NCBI GenBank assembly: GCA_949281375.1
Contig: CASDLT010000026.1
Location: forward strand, 183,925 to 247,924
Reading direction: 5' to 3'
From: an uncultured Nitrosomonas sp.
GTDB taxonomy: Bacteria; Pseudomonadota; Gammaproteobacteria; Burkholderiales; Nitrosomonadaceae
DNA length: 64,000 nt
Part shown: positions 17,166-26,072 of the stretch, piece after piece
How the letters are laid out: each line of letters opens with the position of its first letter
Numbering within the stretch: the stretch's first letter is position 1
Notes under the pieces: model-generated
Seen by the model: the letters and a program-made list of their open reading frames with translations, nothing else
What the model was told of the DNA's origin: nothing
Database searches by the model: none
Program-made: the position numbers and the translations under genes

Positions 17166-20100
17166 TTAACTCACCAGACCGCGGCCGCAGTAGTGATCGT
17201 CGAGCACGATAGCACTCAAAATGCGCTGCTCGGCCGGTGAAGCATGCTGAATGAATTCATCGAATAAGGCAACCGCCATATCCTTGGGAACTTCAAAATC
17301 ACTGACCCACTGTTCCCTGATCATGATCGATTGGGTGACGAAGTCGAGTATACCGTTTCTGATTTCTGCTCGTGTCAATGCTGATCGGCGTTCTTCGTCT
17401 TCAAGCGGGCGGAATTCCGGAATGATGTCGCCGGAGGCGTCGTGCCGATAGCGAACGATCTGAGCATCGTCAGAACTCATGAGTTTTTCCAGGGAAAAGC
17501 TTTGAACATAAATGGGTGTTTGCGCAGTCAGAGGTTCGATGCCATCCGCGTAGTAACCTGCTGCAGTGACACCAAATTCCGAAGATACTTCTTCGGCACG
17601 GTTCGTGGTGACAAGATAGTAACCATGGATTTTTCGCGCAAGCAACCGATTCAGATAGCCCTGGATGGTCGCAGAATAACCGATATCCACAATCGCAGCA
17701 TTCGATGAGTCACTCAAACCGATGGTGTCCAGATAAGCCAGTAATCCTGGGCGTTCCGCCTGGGCGGCATCCAAAATACGCTGCTGCAGGGTTTGCAGTA
17801 CTGGTTTCAGATGCTCCATGTTACCTTTCTCAACATTGACCTGCTTGTTTTTTTTCCAAACTCCCTGGCGTTCCAGTTCCTCGCATTCGGTATCGGAGAG
17901 CGTCACGCCGTAACGCTCATGAATAAAATGTGCTAAGTTATTGGAATAATATTGGGTACTTGCAATGCTGTAGATGTCCTCGAGATCGGTAATCGTGGCT
18001 ACGGTAATGGCCCGACGCGACAGAATGAGATAATCCGACGAGACGGCTTCGGATTGTCCAGTTACCCAGCGATCATAGACAGTCTTCAAGATTTGCCCTT
18101 CGCGAGCCAAGAAATACAAGCGTGATATACCCTTAGTTCGAGCTTCACTAGCCAGCCATTGAACAAATGATAGAATCACAGGGCCTACAATGGCATATCC
18201 GATAATCCAGGGAGAAGGAGTGAACAGGTTTGCAGCGCTGAAGCTGGGATAATACAGTGAACTGAAACCAGCCTGAACAATGGAACCCAATGTCAATTGT
18301 TCGTTCAGTGCAGGGCGATAAAGTGAGTTTTCGATCAGAGATTCAAGGCGGGGTGTTGCACGCGCCAGTTCAACCGGTCGGAGAATGTGATAACTCCGAA
18401 TACCTAATTCAGAAGGTATTTGGACATCCGAATGCTCATTATCACCGATGACGATAACAGCGCCTCTGGAAATGTTTTCCTGCGCCAGCAATTGTTGGTA
18501 CAACTCTCCGGTATCCTTTCTGACACCGATGTCCGAGGACAAATAAAGAGCGTGCCAGCCGAGAATGCCGTGCTGTTGCAACATGGATTCGACGATGGAT
18601 CGTGGCAGATACATGTCGCTGGCAAGGATGACGCGTTTGCCTGATGCAATGACAAATTGCATCAGTGCGATCGCCTCGGGTCGCGGTACTACGATATCCT
18701 GCTCGATGGTTTGTTCGAGTTGCTGTAATTGATCAACGACAGTGCAATCAAGACCGGAGAGCGCAAGAAATTCTGTATAGACCAGGTTTAGATCCACATC
18801 TCGTCCCGCCTTCTGGCGCGCCTGTGATTCAGCCAAAGCGCGATATTCAAGATAAATCCGACCGGTTTTATCGTCGACGCGATGAGCAACAATGTGCTTG
18901 GTCATTTCAGGATCCAGCAGTGGGCGCGTCAGCAAAGTATCGAAAATATCGAATACCACGATTTGCAGTGCAGAGTCTGCGAGCATTGCTCGTATCTTGT
19001 CTGGATCATGTGACAGATATTGATCGAAACGCCAGCGAGACCAACTATCAGTTGGAGCATCGAGTAATATGGCGGTTTTGTAGCCGGCGAGGGTGCATGC
19101 CGGGACAAATAGTCGTTCGATACAATGTGCCAGTGTGGCATCTTTTTGTCCAGCTTCCTCGGGGAATTCCTCCAGCTTGATGTGCGCATCAAACAACGGC
19201 TGTAGGGCTTTTGCTCGAGACCAGAACATCGAGCCAGCGGGAAAATCAAAATAACCCTTGGGCAGTGGAATGCCTAATCTATCGCACCAGATCTGACCCA
19301 GATGTCGGTTGGAAAGCCAGGTATAAGACGAATAGTGTAACTTGGCATAATTTTGGGGGTAAATTAATCCAACTTTCTGATTTTCTGTTAAAAGCGTAAA
19401 GATCTTCCGGATATTTGAGGTACTGCCCAGCAGATTGGTCAGTAGATATTCTCGCCAACCATCAGTGCTGCCATTGTTGTGCAGCGATTTTTTGCTATGG
19501 AAGTGCGCGATGTAGTCATACTGTTGCAATACATCTCCGAACGTGCAAAAAAACGGTGCGATGTCTCGTCCGCGATTTTGCGCGACGGTGATAGTGAGTT
19601 GCTGGATATGTGGCAGTTTGGAAAAAGCTTGCTTACAAGCATGGCTGACCGAATCATCGGGTACCGAAACGAACAGATCGTAGGCGAAGGGCATCGCCTT
19701 GAGATGTTCGGAAAACTCCAGAATCAGATCGGCATAAAAGATATGCGCATGAATCGCGATGCGCCCTTGCGGGGATCGTCCCAAGGGGGGTGTTTCCTCG
19801 AGATTCACCATGGCGACAGGGCGATCTCCTGCATGGCGCAAAAAGGTTAGCGCGGAGCCCGATTTTCGGGTGCGCCACGCTTCATAATGCCCCAGTCCCC
19901 TGAACAGAGGGCCAGCAATGTGGTATGCCACGGTGACCATGCTGTCGCGCCAGCGGTTCGGCAACCGCCAATAAACGGCTTTAAGCACAAACAGAATCTT
20001 GCGACGTAACCCATCCCATGCTTCGTGATACTGTCCGCGGGCAATGCGAACCAGGAAACGAAGCGGAGAGGTTACCTTCCATGAGGTGGAGTGGATTAGG

Positions 20101-21869
20101 GCATGAATGGTGATATTGAGATCATTGATGGTTCTTTTGGAATCTGCATTGATCCTGTTCAAATAATCAATGGTACTGTTCAGGTCGGCGACTTTTCGTT
20201 GCAGAGATTGCTCGCGTTGCTGATTCGCTGCCGTTTCCTTTTGAAAGGTTTGGTGCAGAATGCCAACCTGATCGGTGCTCTCAGCCAACTGCTTATGCAA
20301 ACGCAACGTCAAATCTTCGCGGTATTGGATCAGATCTTCCAGCTGTTCCCCGGTTAGCAGATTTTTCCATTTGTCGTAAACCTTGATCCTTGCTTTCTTG
20401 ACGAATTCTCCATCGTATTGAAGTCCCATGCCGGAATAGCCATGATTGCGGTAAACGACAGTGATCTTATCGAGATGCAAAATCCTGGTATGTTGGGAAA
20501 GTTGTATCCAGAAGTCCCAGTCTTCAAAAATTTCCAGGTATTCATCGAACTGACAGTGATCTTCCGTGACGAGCGACCGCTCAAACAACATGGCATGGAT
20601 TGGAATGAAGTTTCTGCCCCATAACCGGCCGGCATCAAAGGGATCGTTGAAATGCGTGGTTTTTTGCAGCTTGTCGTCGATAAAGTAATCCACCCGTGCG
20701 CCGGTGTAGGCGCACTGTGTGCCTGGATGAGCTTGCAATGCCTGTACCAGGACAAACACATGATCGGGTAGGAACAGATCATCGTCATCCAGAAAAATGG
20801 CGAAGTGTCCTTGGGCAGCCAGAAGCCCTGCGTTGGCGGCATGGCTGCGATGGCGCGGTTCGGTCATATCGACTTTGCGGATGGGAAAATTGCCGCACCA
20901 TTCGGCGGTTTTGCCGTGATCCGGTCCCTTGGCGTTGACGACAACGACTTCGATGTTCGGATAAGTCTGCAAGGCGATCGAGTCCAGCGCTTCGACCAGG
21001 CTGGGGCGGTCCATGCTGCGGATGATGACGCTTACCAATGGTAGATCGTCGCTATTGAGCGGCAGCCCCAGTGCTTTCTGGCGGGCGTGCTCGGATTCGT
21101 ATAGTTTGAGTGGATCGTCTGCCAATGTTTCGGCGTTGACCAACATGTAGGCTTCGGCAGCGCTGACCTGTTCGGGCAGGGTATAGGTGCGGTAGCGGTT
21201 GAGTGCGGCAATATGCTGGTCGTAACGTTGTTTAGCATTCTGCGATGAAAAGCATGCCATCGCGGCAGATTTGCGAGCAGCCAGATTGCTGATGTCGAGT
21301 AATAGATTAGGGTGCAACGGTACGCCTACTTCATAGAATGCCACCCGAATCATCCCGCCGATGCGGCGGACGGCTTCCGAGACAGCCATGCCCAGAGCGC
21401 GGTGATCCGGGTGCATTTCCAGTATGGATGGCGCGTAAACCAGATCGGCATTGATCTCACGGATACTGGCGAGGATGTGCTGAATCAGCTTTTCACTGTA
21501 ACTGATCTGTCTGTCTGGATAATGCCAGAATGCTGGGACACCGTATCCCAGCTCATGAGCCGCAGCGATGCTTTCGTTCTGGCGCTGTAGCGCATATTCG
21601 CTTTCTGCGTCTGTACTGACCCCGTAAGTCCCATCCGAAACAATGATGACCTGCACCGGCGTGTTGTGCTCGATATGACGCATGATGGCGCCGCCGCAAC
21701 CGAACACTTCATCGTCAGGGTGGGGCGCGAATACCAGAGCTTGTGTGCAGGGAATATGGGTGGATGCTTGATAGGGGACGAGGATATTTTCCAAGAAAAT
21801 CTCAGTTCGTAATGTTGGTGGGTTGTATTGCCGGGCGTGATAAAAGCCCCGGTATTTTAACCCGAACAC
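17166..21869 (-). CDS. Giant multi-domain protein: PIG-L deacetylase, GT2, RgpF-like, HAD hydrolase
   Basis: The 1567-aa frame joins four domains. Residues about 38-230 are a PIG-L/LmbE deacetylase (ALVFAPHPDDEVFGCGGAI, DGTYG, HPDH zinc ligands). About 275-500 is GT2 (LVSVIIRSMDRPSLVEALDS, FLDDDDLFLPDHV). A coiled coil spans about 545-610. About 700-990 is a rhamnan-synthesis RgpF-like domain (IAIHAHIFYADLILEFSEHL, QNRGRDIAPF). From about 1000 on is a COG5610-type HAD domain (VVFDIFDTLLTRPL, ASDMYLPRS, IGDNEHSDV). The GTG at 21869 is the longest start, but the first 25 codons lie in the duplicated leader. TTG at 21794, right before ENILVPYQ, is a likely alternative. It should deacetylate and extend a surface glycan. 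Confidence 0.87.
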   Translation of the reverse strand: MFGLKYRGFYHARQYNPPTLRTEIFLENILVPYQASTHIPCTQALVFAPHPDDEVFGCGGAIMRHIEHNTPVQVIIVSDGTYGVSTDAESEYALQRQNESIAAAHELGYGVPAFWHYPDRQISYSEKLIQHILASIREINADLVYAPSILEMHPDHRALGMAVSEAVRRIGGMIRVAFYEVGVPLHPNLLLDISNLAARKSAAMACFSSQNAKQRYDQHIAALNRYRTYTLPEQVSAAEAYMLVNAETLADDPLKLYESEHARQKALGLPLNSDDLPLVSVIIRSMDRPSLVEALDSIALQTYPNIEVVVVNAKGPDHGKTAEWCGNFPIRKVDMTEPRHRSHAANAGLLAAQGHFAIFLDDDDLFLPDHVFVLVQALQAHPGTQCAYTGARVDYFIDDKLQKTTHFNDPFDAGRLWGRNFIPIHAMLFERSLVTEDHCQFDEYLEIFEDWDFWIQLSQHTRILHLDKITVVYRNHGYSGMGLQYDGEFVKKARIKVYDKWKNLLTGEQLEDLIQYREDLTLRLHKQLAESTDQVGILHQTFQKETAANQQREQSLQRKVADLNSTIDYLNRINADSKRTINDLNITIHALIHSTSWKVTSPLRFLVRIARGQYHEAWDGLRRKILFVLKAVYWRLPNRWRDSMVTVAYHIAGPLFRGLGHYEAWRTRKSGSALTFLRHAGDRPVAMVNLEETPPLGRSPQGRIAIHAHIFYADLILEFSEHLKAMPFAYDLFVSVPDDSVSHACKQAFSKLPHIQQLTITVAQNRGRDIAPFFCTFGDVLQQYDYIAHFHSKKSLHNNGSTDGWREYLLTNLLGSTSNIRKIFTLLTENQKVGLIYPQNYAKLHYSSYTWLSNRHLGQIWCDRLGIPLPKGYFDFPAGSMFWSRAKALQPLFDAHIKLEEFPEEAGQKDATLAHCIERLFVPACTLAGYKTAILLDAPTDSWSRWRFDQYLSHDPDKIRAMLADSALQIVVFDIFDTLLTRPLLDPEMTKHIVAHRVDDKTGRIYLEYRALAESQARQKAGRDVDLNLVYTEFLALSGLDCTVVDQLQQLEQTIEQDIVVPRPEAIALMQFVIASGKRVILASDMYLPRSIVESMLQQHGILGWHALYLSSDIGVRKDTGELYQQLLAQENISRGAVIVIGDNEHSDVQIPSELGIRSYHILRPVELARATPRLESLIENSLYRPALNEQLTLGSIVQAGFSSLYYPSFSAANLFTPSPWIIGYAIVGPVILSFVQWLASEARTKGISRLYFLAREGQILKTVYDRWVTGQSEAVSSDYLILSRRAITVATITDLEDIYSIASTQYYSNNLAHFIHERYGVTLSDTECEELERQGVWKKNKQVNVEKGNMEHLKPVLQTLQQRILDAAQAERPGLLAYLDTIGLSDSSNAAIVDIGYSATIQGYLNRLLARKIHGYYLVTTNRAEEVSSEFGVTAAGYYADGIEPLTAQTPIYVQSFSLEKLMSSDDAQIVRYRHDASGDIIPEFRPLEDEERRSALTRAEIRNGILDFVTQSIMIREQWVSDFEVPKDMAVALFDEFIQHASPAEQRILSAIVLDDHYCGRGLVS

Positions 21870-21885
21870 TGCATGAATTCCTACC
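21719..21885 (-). repeat. Direct repeat copy B (PIG-L gene start plus leader)
   Basis: This is the intact partner of the relic at 13605-13767. It covers the presumed leader and the first codons of the 1567-aa gene. The 18-base block CTCAGTTCGTAATGTTGG (plus strand, from 21801) is identical in both copies. Confidence 0.75.
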
Positions 21886-21895
21886 CTAGAGAAAC

Positions 21896-22026
21896 GCTGA
21901 TTAATTGACTGCAGTCGCGAATTTCGTCGTTGACCGGCTCTTCCTCTTTCGCCCGTCGTGTCGATATGTCACGGTCGCTGCGTTCGGTGCGGTACACCTT
22001 TCATCACCTTCATTCAATTAATCAGC
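21896..22026. repeat. MITE-like element copy 1 with 13-bp perfect inverted ends
   Basis: This 131-bp element is bounded by GCTGATTAATTGA and its exact reverse complement TCAATTAATCAGC. A second, diverged copy at 23796-23925 shares the ends and internal blocks (TGACTGCA, TCGTTG, GATATGT, TTCATCAC). It contains no gene. No target-site duplication is obvious. It lies in the upstream region of the giant glycan gene. It may be a non-autonomous mobile repeat or a structured RNA/regulatory repeat. Confidence 0.72.
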
Positions 22027-22067
22027 CATTTGCTGGCATAGGACTGCGGCAACCCCAGAACAGTTTG

Positions 22068-23678
22068 TCAGCGAAAATCCATATCGCCACTCATCAACCA
22101 CCAATGATCCTTGATCAGTTCAATAGCGGGGCCATGACTCCAGTTATTGGCGGGAATGCGAATGTTCACGGGTTGCTGGCTGGCGTCGTCCACTTCAAAA
22201 AGATGAGCGAAGTTTGCCGTGATGCGGCAAAACAACCGGCTTGCGCCGTGCATGCCTGCCAAACGCCTGGCATGGGTGATGAGCAGCGGAATGTCGCTTA
22301 ATGCAGCGACACAATCCATCAGTTCACACCCTTCCGGAACAAGCCGCAACACAAAAATACCGCGAGACTTGCCACTGAGGCGGTTCTTGATGAGAAAGAC
22401 TTGATAGTCATGAGCTGGATGACTGAGATAGCGGTGTTCGAGATAGCGCCAATCCCGGATGCCGATGATGTCGTGTCGCAAATCCGCCGCCATGCGGTGC
22501 CAGCATGCATCGATCGATTTTTTCTCGGTATCGGTCGATATTCGGGATAACAATTGCAAGCGTGTTTCCCATAGCGGCCGACGTCTCCGCGGCGACCAGG
22601 AAAATTCAACCATATGCCCGACGTCTGCATACAGCCCCAATAATTCAGCCACTTTCATGGCGCGATCGTTAGGGAATCCGTAACCGATGAAATAGTGCTT
22701 GCCAAAGCCAACATAGCGCTCGATAAAAGTTGCCATCATCAGAAAAACCGGACCTTTTTTGGTTAAGATGCCACGCTTGACCGGATCGACCATGACATCA
22801 CCGATCTGCACTGCGGTGTGCGGCTGGCCAAAGTACAAAATCTGCCGCGCCATGCCGCCGTAATGGGCGATCAATTGACCGTTTTCCCAAATGCCAACGG
22901 CGCGCGCCGTGTTTGCGCCATATTTCCATTCCCACAGTGCCGGTGTCATGTCGTGATGAAAAGTTTTCTTGAATAACTCGAGCATCTCGCCGATGTGCGC
23001 CTTTTCCACATCGCGTATACGCCATTTCGGCATTTTTGTTTTCCGTAAATGCAGCAATGCGAGTCCATGAACATTTGCCTCATCCACAGAAATTGACTGA
23101 CCGGCTGTCAATGCCTGGGGTGATTGAGCAGCCAGATCAAGATTGCGGAAGTCATCGTTCTGAACGAGCGAGGGCAGTTCCAGATAGTCAGTCAGGGAAT
23201 CTGTCTTTTTCCTGGGAACATCGATGCACTCGATCAATGTCAGGCCAAACCTTTCAGCCAGCGCCAGGATTTCCTTGAATCCAAACCGTTGGTCTGGACA
23301 AGATTGGTCGTGTGGGGGTGCAAATTGATCGATCAGGAACACATCGCCCGCAATGGCTAGGCGATCAAGTATCAGATTGAAAATAACCAGTGGGTCGATG
23401 TGCTGCGTAGCAACGATCACATCGCAATGTGCAGTGGATGCGAGCAAATTCTCGAGTAACAAATGACTTGAGATCGTATCGCCGTCACTGGATGGCTGAG
23501 GGTCAGCCGGAATCAAATCAGTGAGGCTGATGCATTGAACGTCGTAGCCCTGCTGTTGGAGGCGGAAAAAATATCGTTCAAGTTCTTTTCCGATACCGAG
23601 AAGGCGACGGGGCGGCGCAGGTAGGCGCGCGGATAACAAAGAGATCGGAAATTGCACTAAGACTCGGGTCTCGCTCAT
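22068..23678 (-). CDS. Bipartite protein with C-terminal GNAT acetyltransferase domain
   Basis: In this 536-aa protein the first 180 residues resemble a Rossmann-type fold (LGIGKELERYFFRLQQQGYD, CDVIVATQHIDPL, FGFKEILALAERFGLTLIEC), possibly methyltransferase-like but without a clear SAM motif. From about 215 onward it is a GNAT-like domain (WRIRDVEKAHIGEMLELFKK, AHYGGMARQILYFGQ, IGDVMVDPVKRGILTKKGPV, YFIGYGFPNDRAMKVAELLG), the pattern of large acetyltransferases found in polysaccharide loci. It could acylate a sugar or sugar nucleotide. It sits between the two MITE-like repeats on the minus strand. Function is not established from sequence alone. Confidence 0.75.
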   Translation of the reverse strand: MSETRVLVQFPISLLSARLPAPPRRLLGIGKELERYFFRLQQQGYDVQCISLTDLIPADPQPSSDGDTISSHLLLENLLASTAHCDVIVATQHIDPLVIFNLILDRLAIAGDVFLIDQFAPPHDQSCPDQRFGFKEILALAERFGLTLIECIDVPRKKTDSLTDYLELPSLVQNDDFRNLDLAAQSPQALTAGQSISVDEANVHGLALLHLRKTKMPKWRIRDVEKAHIGEMLELFKKTFHHDMTPALWEWKYGANTARAVGIWENGQLIAHYGGMARQILYFGQPHTAVQIGDVMVDPVKRGILTKKGPVFLMMATFIERYVGFGKHYFIGYGFPNDRAMKVAELLGLYADVGHMVEFSWSPRRRRPLWETRLQLLSRISTDTEKKSIDACWHRMAADLRHDIIGIRDWRYLEHRYLSHPAHDYQVFLIKNRLSGKSRGIFVLRLVPEGCELMDCVAALSDIPLLITHARRLAGMHGASRLFCRITANFAHLFEVDDASQQPVNIRIPANNWSHGPAIELIKDHWWLMSGDMDFR

Positions 23679-23795
23679 GTGATTTTATAGAATATCGATT
23701 GAAATCTAATGATGTGAATGGAGTGTTAAAACTTCTCAAGTTCGGCCGGAGCTGGCGTAATGCTTGAACGCATGCAAATTCTTTGCATAGGAAGC

Positions 23796-23925
23796 GCTGA
23801 TTATTGACTGCACGAGCGATTTGCTTCGTTGCGCAGTACTCACTCCCTCGCCTATCAGGTTGATATGTATTGGTTGTTTCGTTCCGTGCGTCTCGCTCTT
23901 CATCACGTTCGTTGAATTAATCAGC
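23796..23925. repeat. MITE-like element copy 2
   Basis: This 130-bp copy begins GCTGATTATTGA (one A fewer than copy 1) and ends TTGAATTAATCAGC. The interior is roughly two-thirds alike to copy 1. It fills most of the gap between the 536-aa gene start (23678) and the wzt stop (23951), so the two elements bracket the GNAT gene. Confidence 0.7.
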
Positions 23926-23950
23926 ACTTAACTGACTGGCGTCGCGTTGT

Positions 23951-25207
23951 TCAACGGTTCTCCCATCGGTGCGGAATGGAAAAAAATCCTTGCAGACGGC
24001 CTTTTTGCTTTACTTGCAGCACGGATACATGCTCAGCCGAGTCATAAATGTGCAGCCCGCGCTCGCACAGCAGGTAAGCACTGACGGCATACTCGCCCTT
24101 CAACAATGGCAAGCGATCCAGCGTCAAACAAACGCGGCCGAATCCGTTTGCCGTGCGTTGTACGAGGAAATCATCTTCCCAGGTCGCGGCACTGGTAATG
24201 ATGCGCCCATCCTTGGTTTGCAGCGTCAGGGCGACAGTAGGGCATGGCAGTTCCGGGTCGGAAGCGAAAGAAATTTCCACATTGACGACGGACTCACCGC
24301 TTGTGAGCGCTGATTCCGTAGTATCGCTATCATCGATGCGCAGCCTGATTTTGTCGAGATGCGCGCTGCCGGATATCGGGCGCGATTCGGATGCCGGGAT
24401 GTTGAATTGAGCAAGCGGCGCTTCAGGAATTGCGTCAGTGGTATTTTTGTCCAGAAAGGCTTGATACGCAGTGACGACCTGGGCTGATTCGCCATCCAGG
24501 ACGATTTGGCCTTGATGAACCCAGATTGCGCGCGTGCACAGGGATTCAACTTGAAACAATGAATGTGAGCAGAATAGAATGGTTTTGCCCGCATCGCGCA
24601 TTTGCATGATGCGGGTAAAGGATTTTCGCGCGAAAGCTCCGTCGCCGACCGACAATGCCTCATCGATGACCAATATGTCCGGGTCGACGCTAATGGCCAC
24701 AGAAAAAGCCAGACGTACGAACATCCCACTGGAATAGGTTTTGACGGGTTGATCAATGAAATCGCGAACGCCAGAGAAATCGATGATTTCTTCAAGCCGC
24801 TCGGCAATTTCAGACGAGCTTAAACCCATGATGGCTGCACTCATGTGCACATTTTCGCGACCGGTGAATTCAGGATTGAAACCAGCGCCGAGTTCCAGCA
24901 AGGCCGCCACCCGCCCGCTGATCTGCACATCTCCCTCGGTGGGCGTCAATGTGCCGCAGACCAACTGCAATAATGTCGACTTTCCCGAGCCATTCTGGCC
25001 GACGATACCGACGACTTCACCGTGCCCTATGTTTAAATTAATATTCCGCAGCGCCCACAGTTCCCGGTAATACTGCCGAGCGCCAAGCCAGCGGTGTGGC
25101 CACAGGAACTGTTTCAGGCGATCCTTGGGATACGTATACAACTGGTAGCATTTCGATAATCCCCGAGCGTCGATTGCTGCCTCAGGGTTCCAGCCATTAA
25201 AGGACAT
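23951..25207 (-). CDS. wzt: Polysaccharide ABC exporter ATP-binding protein (Wzt-like)
   Basis: The 418-aa product has an N-terminal ATPase (IDARGLSKCYQLYTYPKDRL, Walker A GQNGSGKST, signature YSSGMFVRLAFS, Walker B ILVIDEALSVGD, H-loop CSHS). From about 265 a C-terminal Wzt-type beta-sandwich binds the glycan end in O-antigen exporters. It pairs with the permease at 25197. ATG 25207 is chosen over the in-frame 25276 because it leaves an 11-base overlap with the permease gene and a normal N-terminus. It should export an undecaprenyl-linked polysaccharide made by the neighbouring glycosyltransferases. Confidence 0.9.
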   Translation of the reverse strand: MSFNGWNPEAAIDARGLSKCYQLYTYPKDRLKQFLWPHRWLGARQYYRELWALRNINLNIGHGEVVGIVGQNGSGKSTLLQLVCGTLTPTEGDVQISGRVAALLELGAGFNPEFTGRENVHMSAAIMGLSSSEIAERLEEIIDFSGVRDFIDQPVKTYSSGMFVRLAFSVAISVDPDILVIDEALSVGDGAFARKSFTRIMQMRDAGKTILFCSHSLFQVESLCTRAIWVHQGQIVLDGESAQVVTAYQAFLDKNTTDAIPEAPLAQFNIPASESRPISGSAHLDKIRLRIDDSDTTESALTSGESVVNVEISFASDPELPCPTVALTLQTKDGRIITSAATWEDDFLVQRTANGFGRVCLTLDRLPLLKGEYAVSAYLLCERGLHIYDSAEHVSVLQVKQKGRLQGFFSIPHRWENR

Positions 25208-26072
25208 CGGCGAATCCTTTGCGGGTTTTTTCAAACCATGCCAATCCACTCCAGGCCACCAGCAATCCGAGAACATAATAAATCATCAGACCATGCCAAT
25301 CCGGCGACAGCCCATATAGTGTCACGCTGCGGACTTGCTCGATAATGAACGTCAAGGGATTCAGGAATAAATAATCCCGAATGGACTCGGGAAGTGCGGA
25401 AGCGGGGTAGAAAATAGGACTCATAAATAACAGAACCGTCAGGATCAGGCCGATGAATTGCCCGATGTCGCGGACGAAAACGCCGATGGATGCCAGCAAC
25501 CACGATAATCCCATAATGAGCAGAAGAAAAGGCAACATCACGATGGGCAGATAGATCAGCGTGGCGTGGATCGGATGGCCGGTGAAGATCAAAAAAGCAA
25601 ATAAAACCAGGAAATTGATCCCCGCATGAAACAATGCTGACCCTAGCGTGATCCACGGGAGGATTTCCAGTGGAAAAATGATTTTTTTGACGTAATTGAC
25701 ATTGGCCAGTATCAATCCTGGCGCGCGCGATACGCACTCGGAAAACAAATTGAAAATAATCAGTCCGGCAAACAGCAGCAATGCAAAGGCAAATTTATCG
25801 TCATACAGCGTATGCGCTTGATCCAGGCGCACTTCAAATACGATGCTAAAAACAAAGGTGTATACCGCCAGCATCAGAATGGGGTTGACGAATGACCACA
25901 ATAACCCCAGAAACGATCCCCGATAACGCCCCAGCACTTCCCGTTTGATCATCTGGGCGATTAAAGGGAAATGCCATTTCAGGATGAGAAAAATTCTGGA
26001 TAACGACCGGATGGAATGTTGCAAGGAATTAAAAATTGAATTAAAGGATTTAACAGTGTTAGCACTATACAA
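25197..26072 (-). CDS. wzm: Polysaccharide ABC exporter permease (Wzm-like)
   Basis: This is a 291-aa ABC-2 type permease. An amphipathic N-terminal gate helix (LIAQMIKREVLGRYRGSFLG) precedes six membrane segments (LLWSFVNPILMLAVYTFVFS, then segments near 100, 135, 165, 205 and 255). The RYRGSxLGxLWxxxxP motif is diagnostic of Wzm/KpsM-type exporters. With Wzt it moves lipid-linked O-polysaccharide to the periplasmic side of the inner membrane. It is the first gene of the wzm-wzt pair and diverges from the S-layer-like gene across 334 bases. Confidence 0.92.
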   Translation of the reverse strand: MYSANTVKSFNSIFNSLQHSIRSLSRIFLILKWHFPLIAQMIKREVLGRYRGSFLGLLWSFVNPILMLAVYTFVFSIVFEVRLDQAHTLYDDKFAFALLLFAGLIIFNLFSECVSRAPGLILANVNYVKKIIFPLEILPWITLGSALFHAGINFLVLFAFLIFTGHPIHATLIYLPIVMLPFLLLIMGLSWLLASIGVFVRDIGQFIGLILTVLLFMSPIFYPASALPESIRDYLFLNPLTFIIEQVRSVTLYGLSPDWHGLMIYYVLGLLVAWSGLAWFEKTRKGFADVL

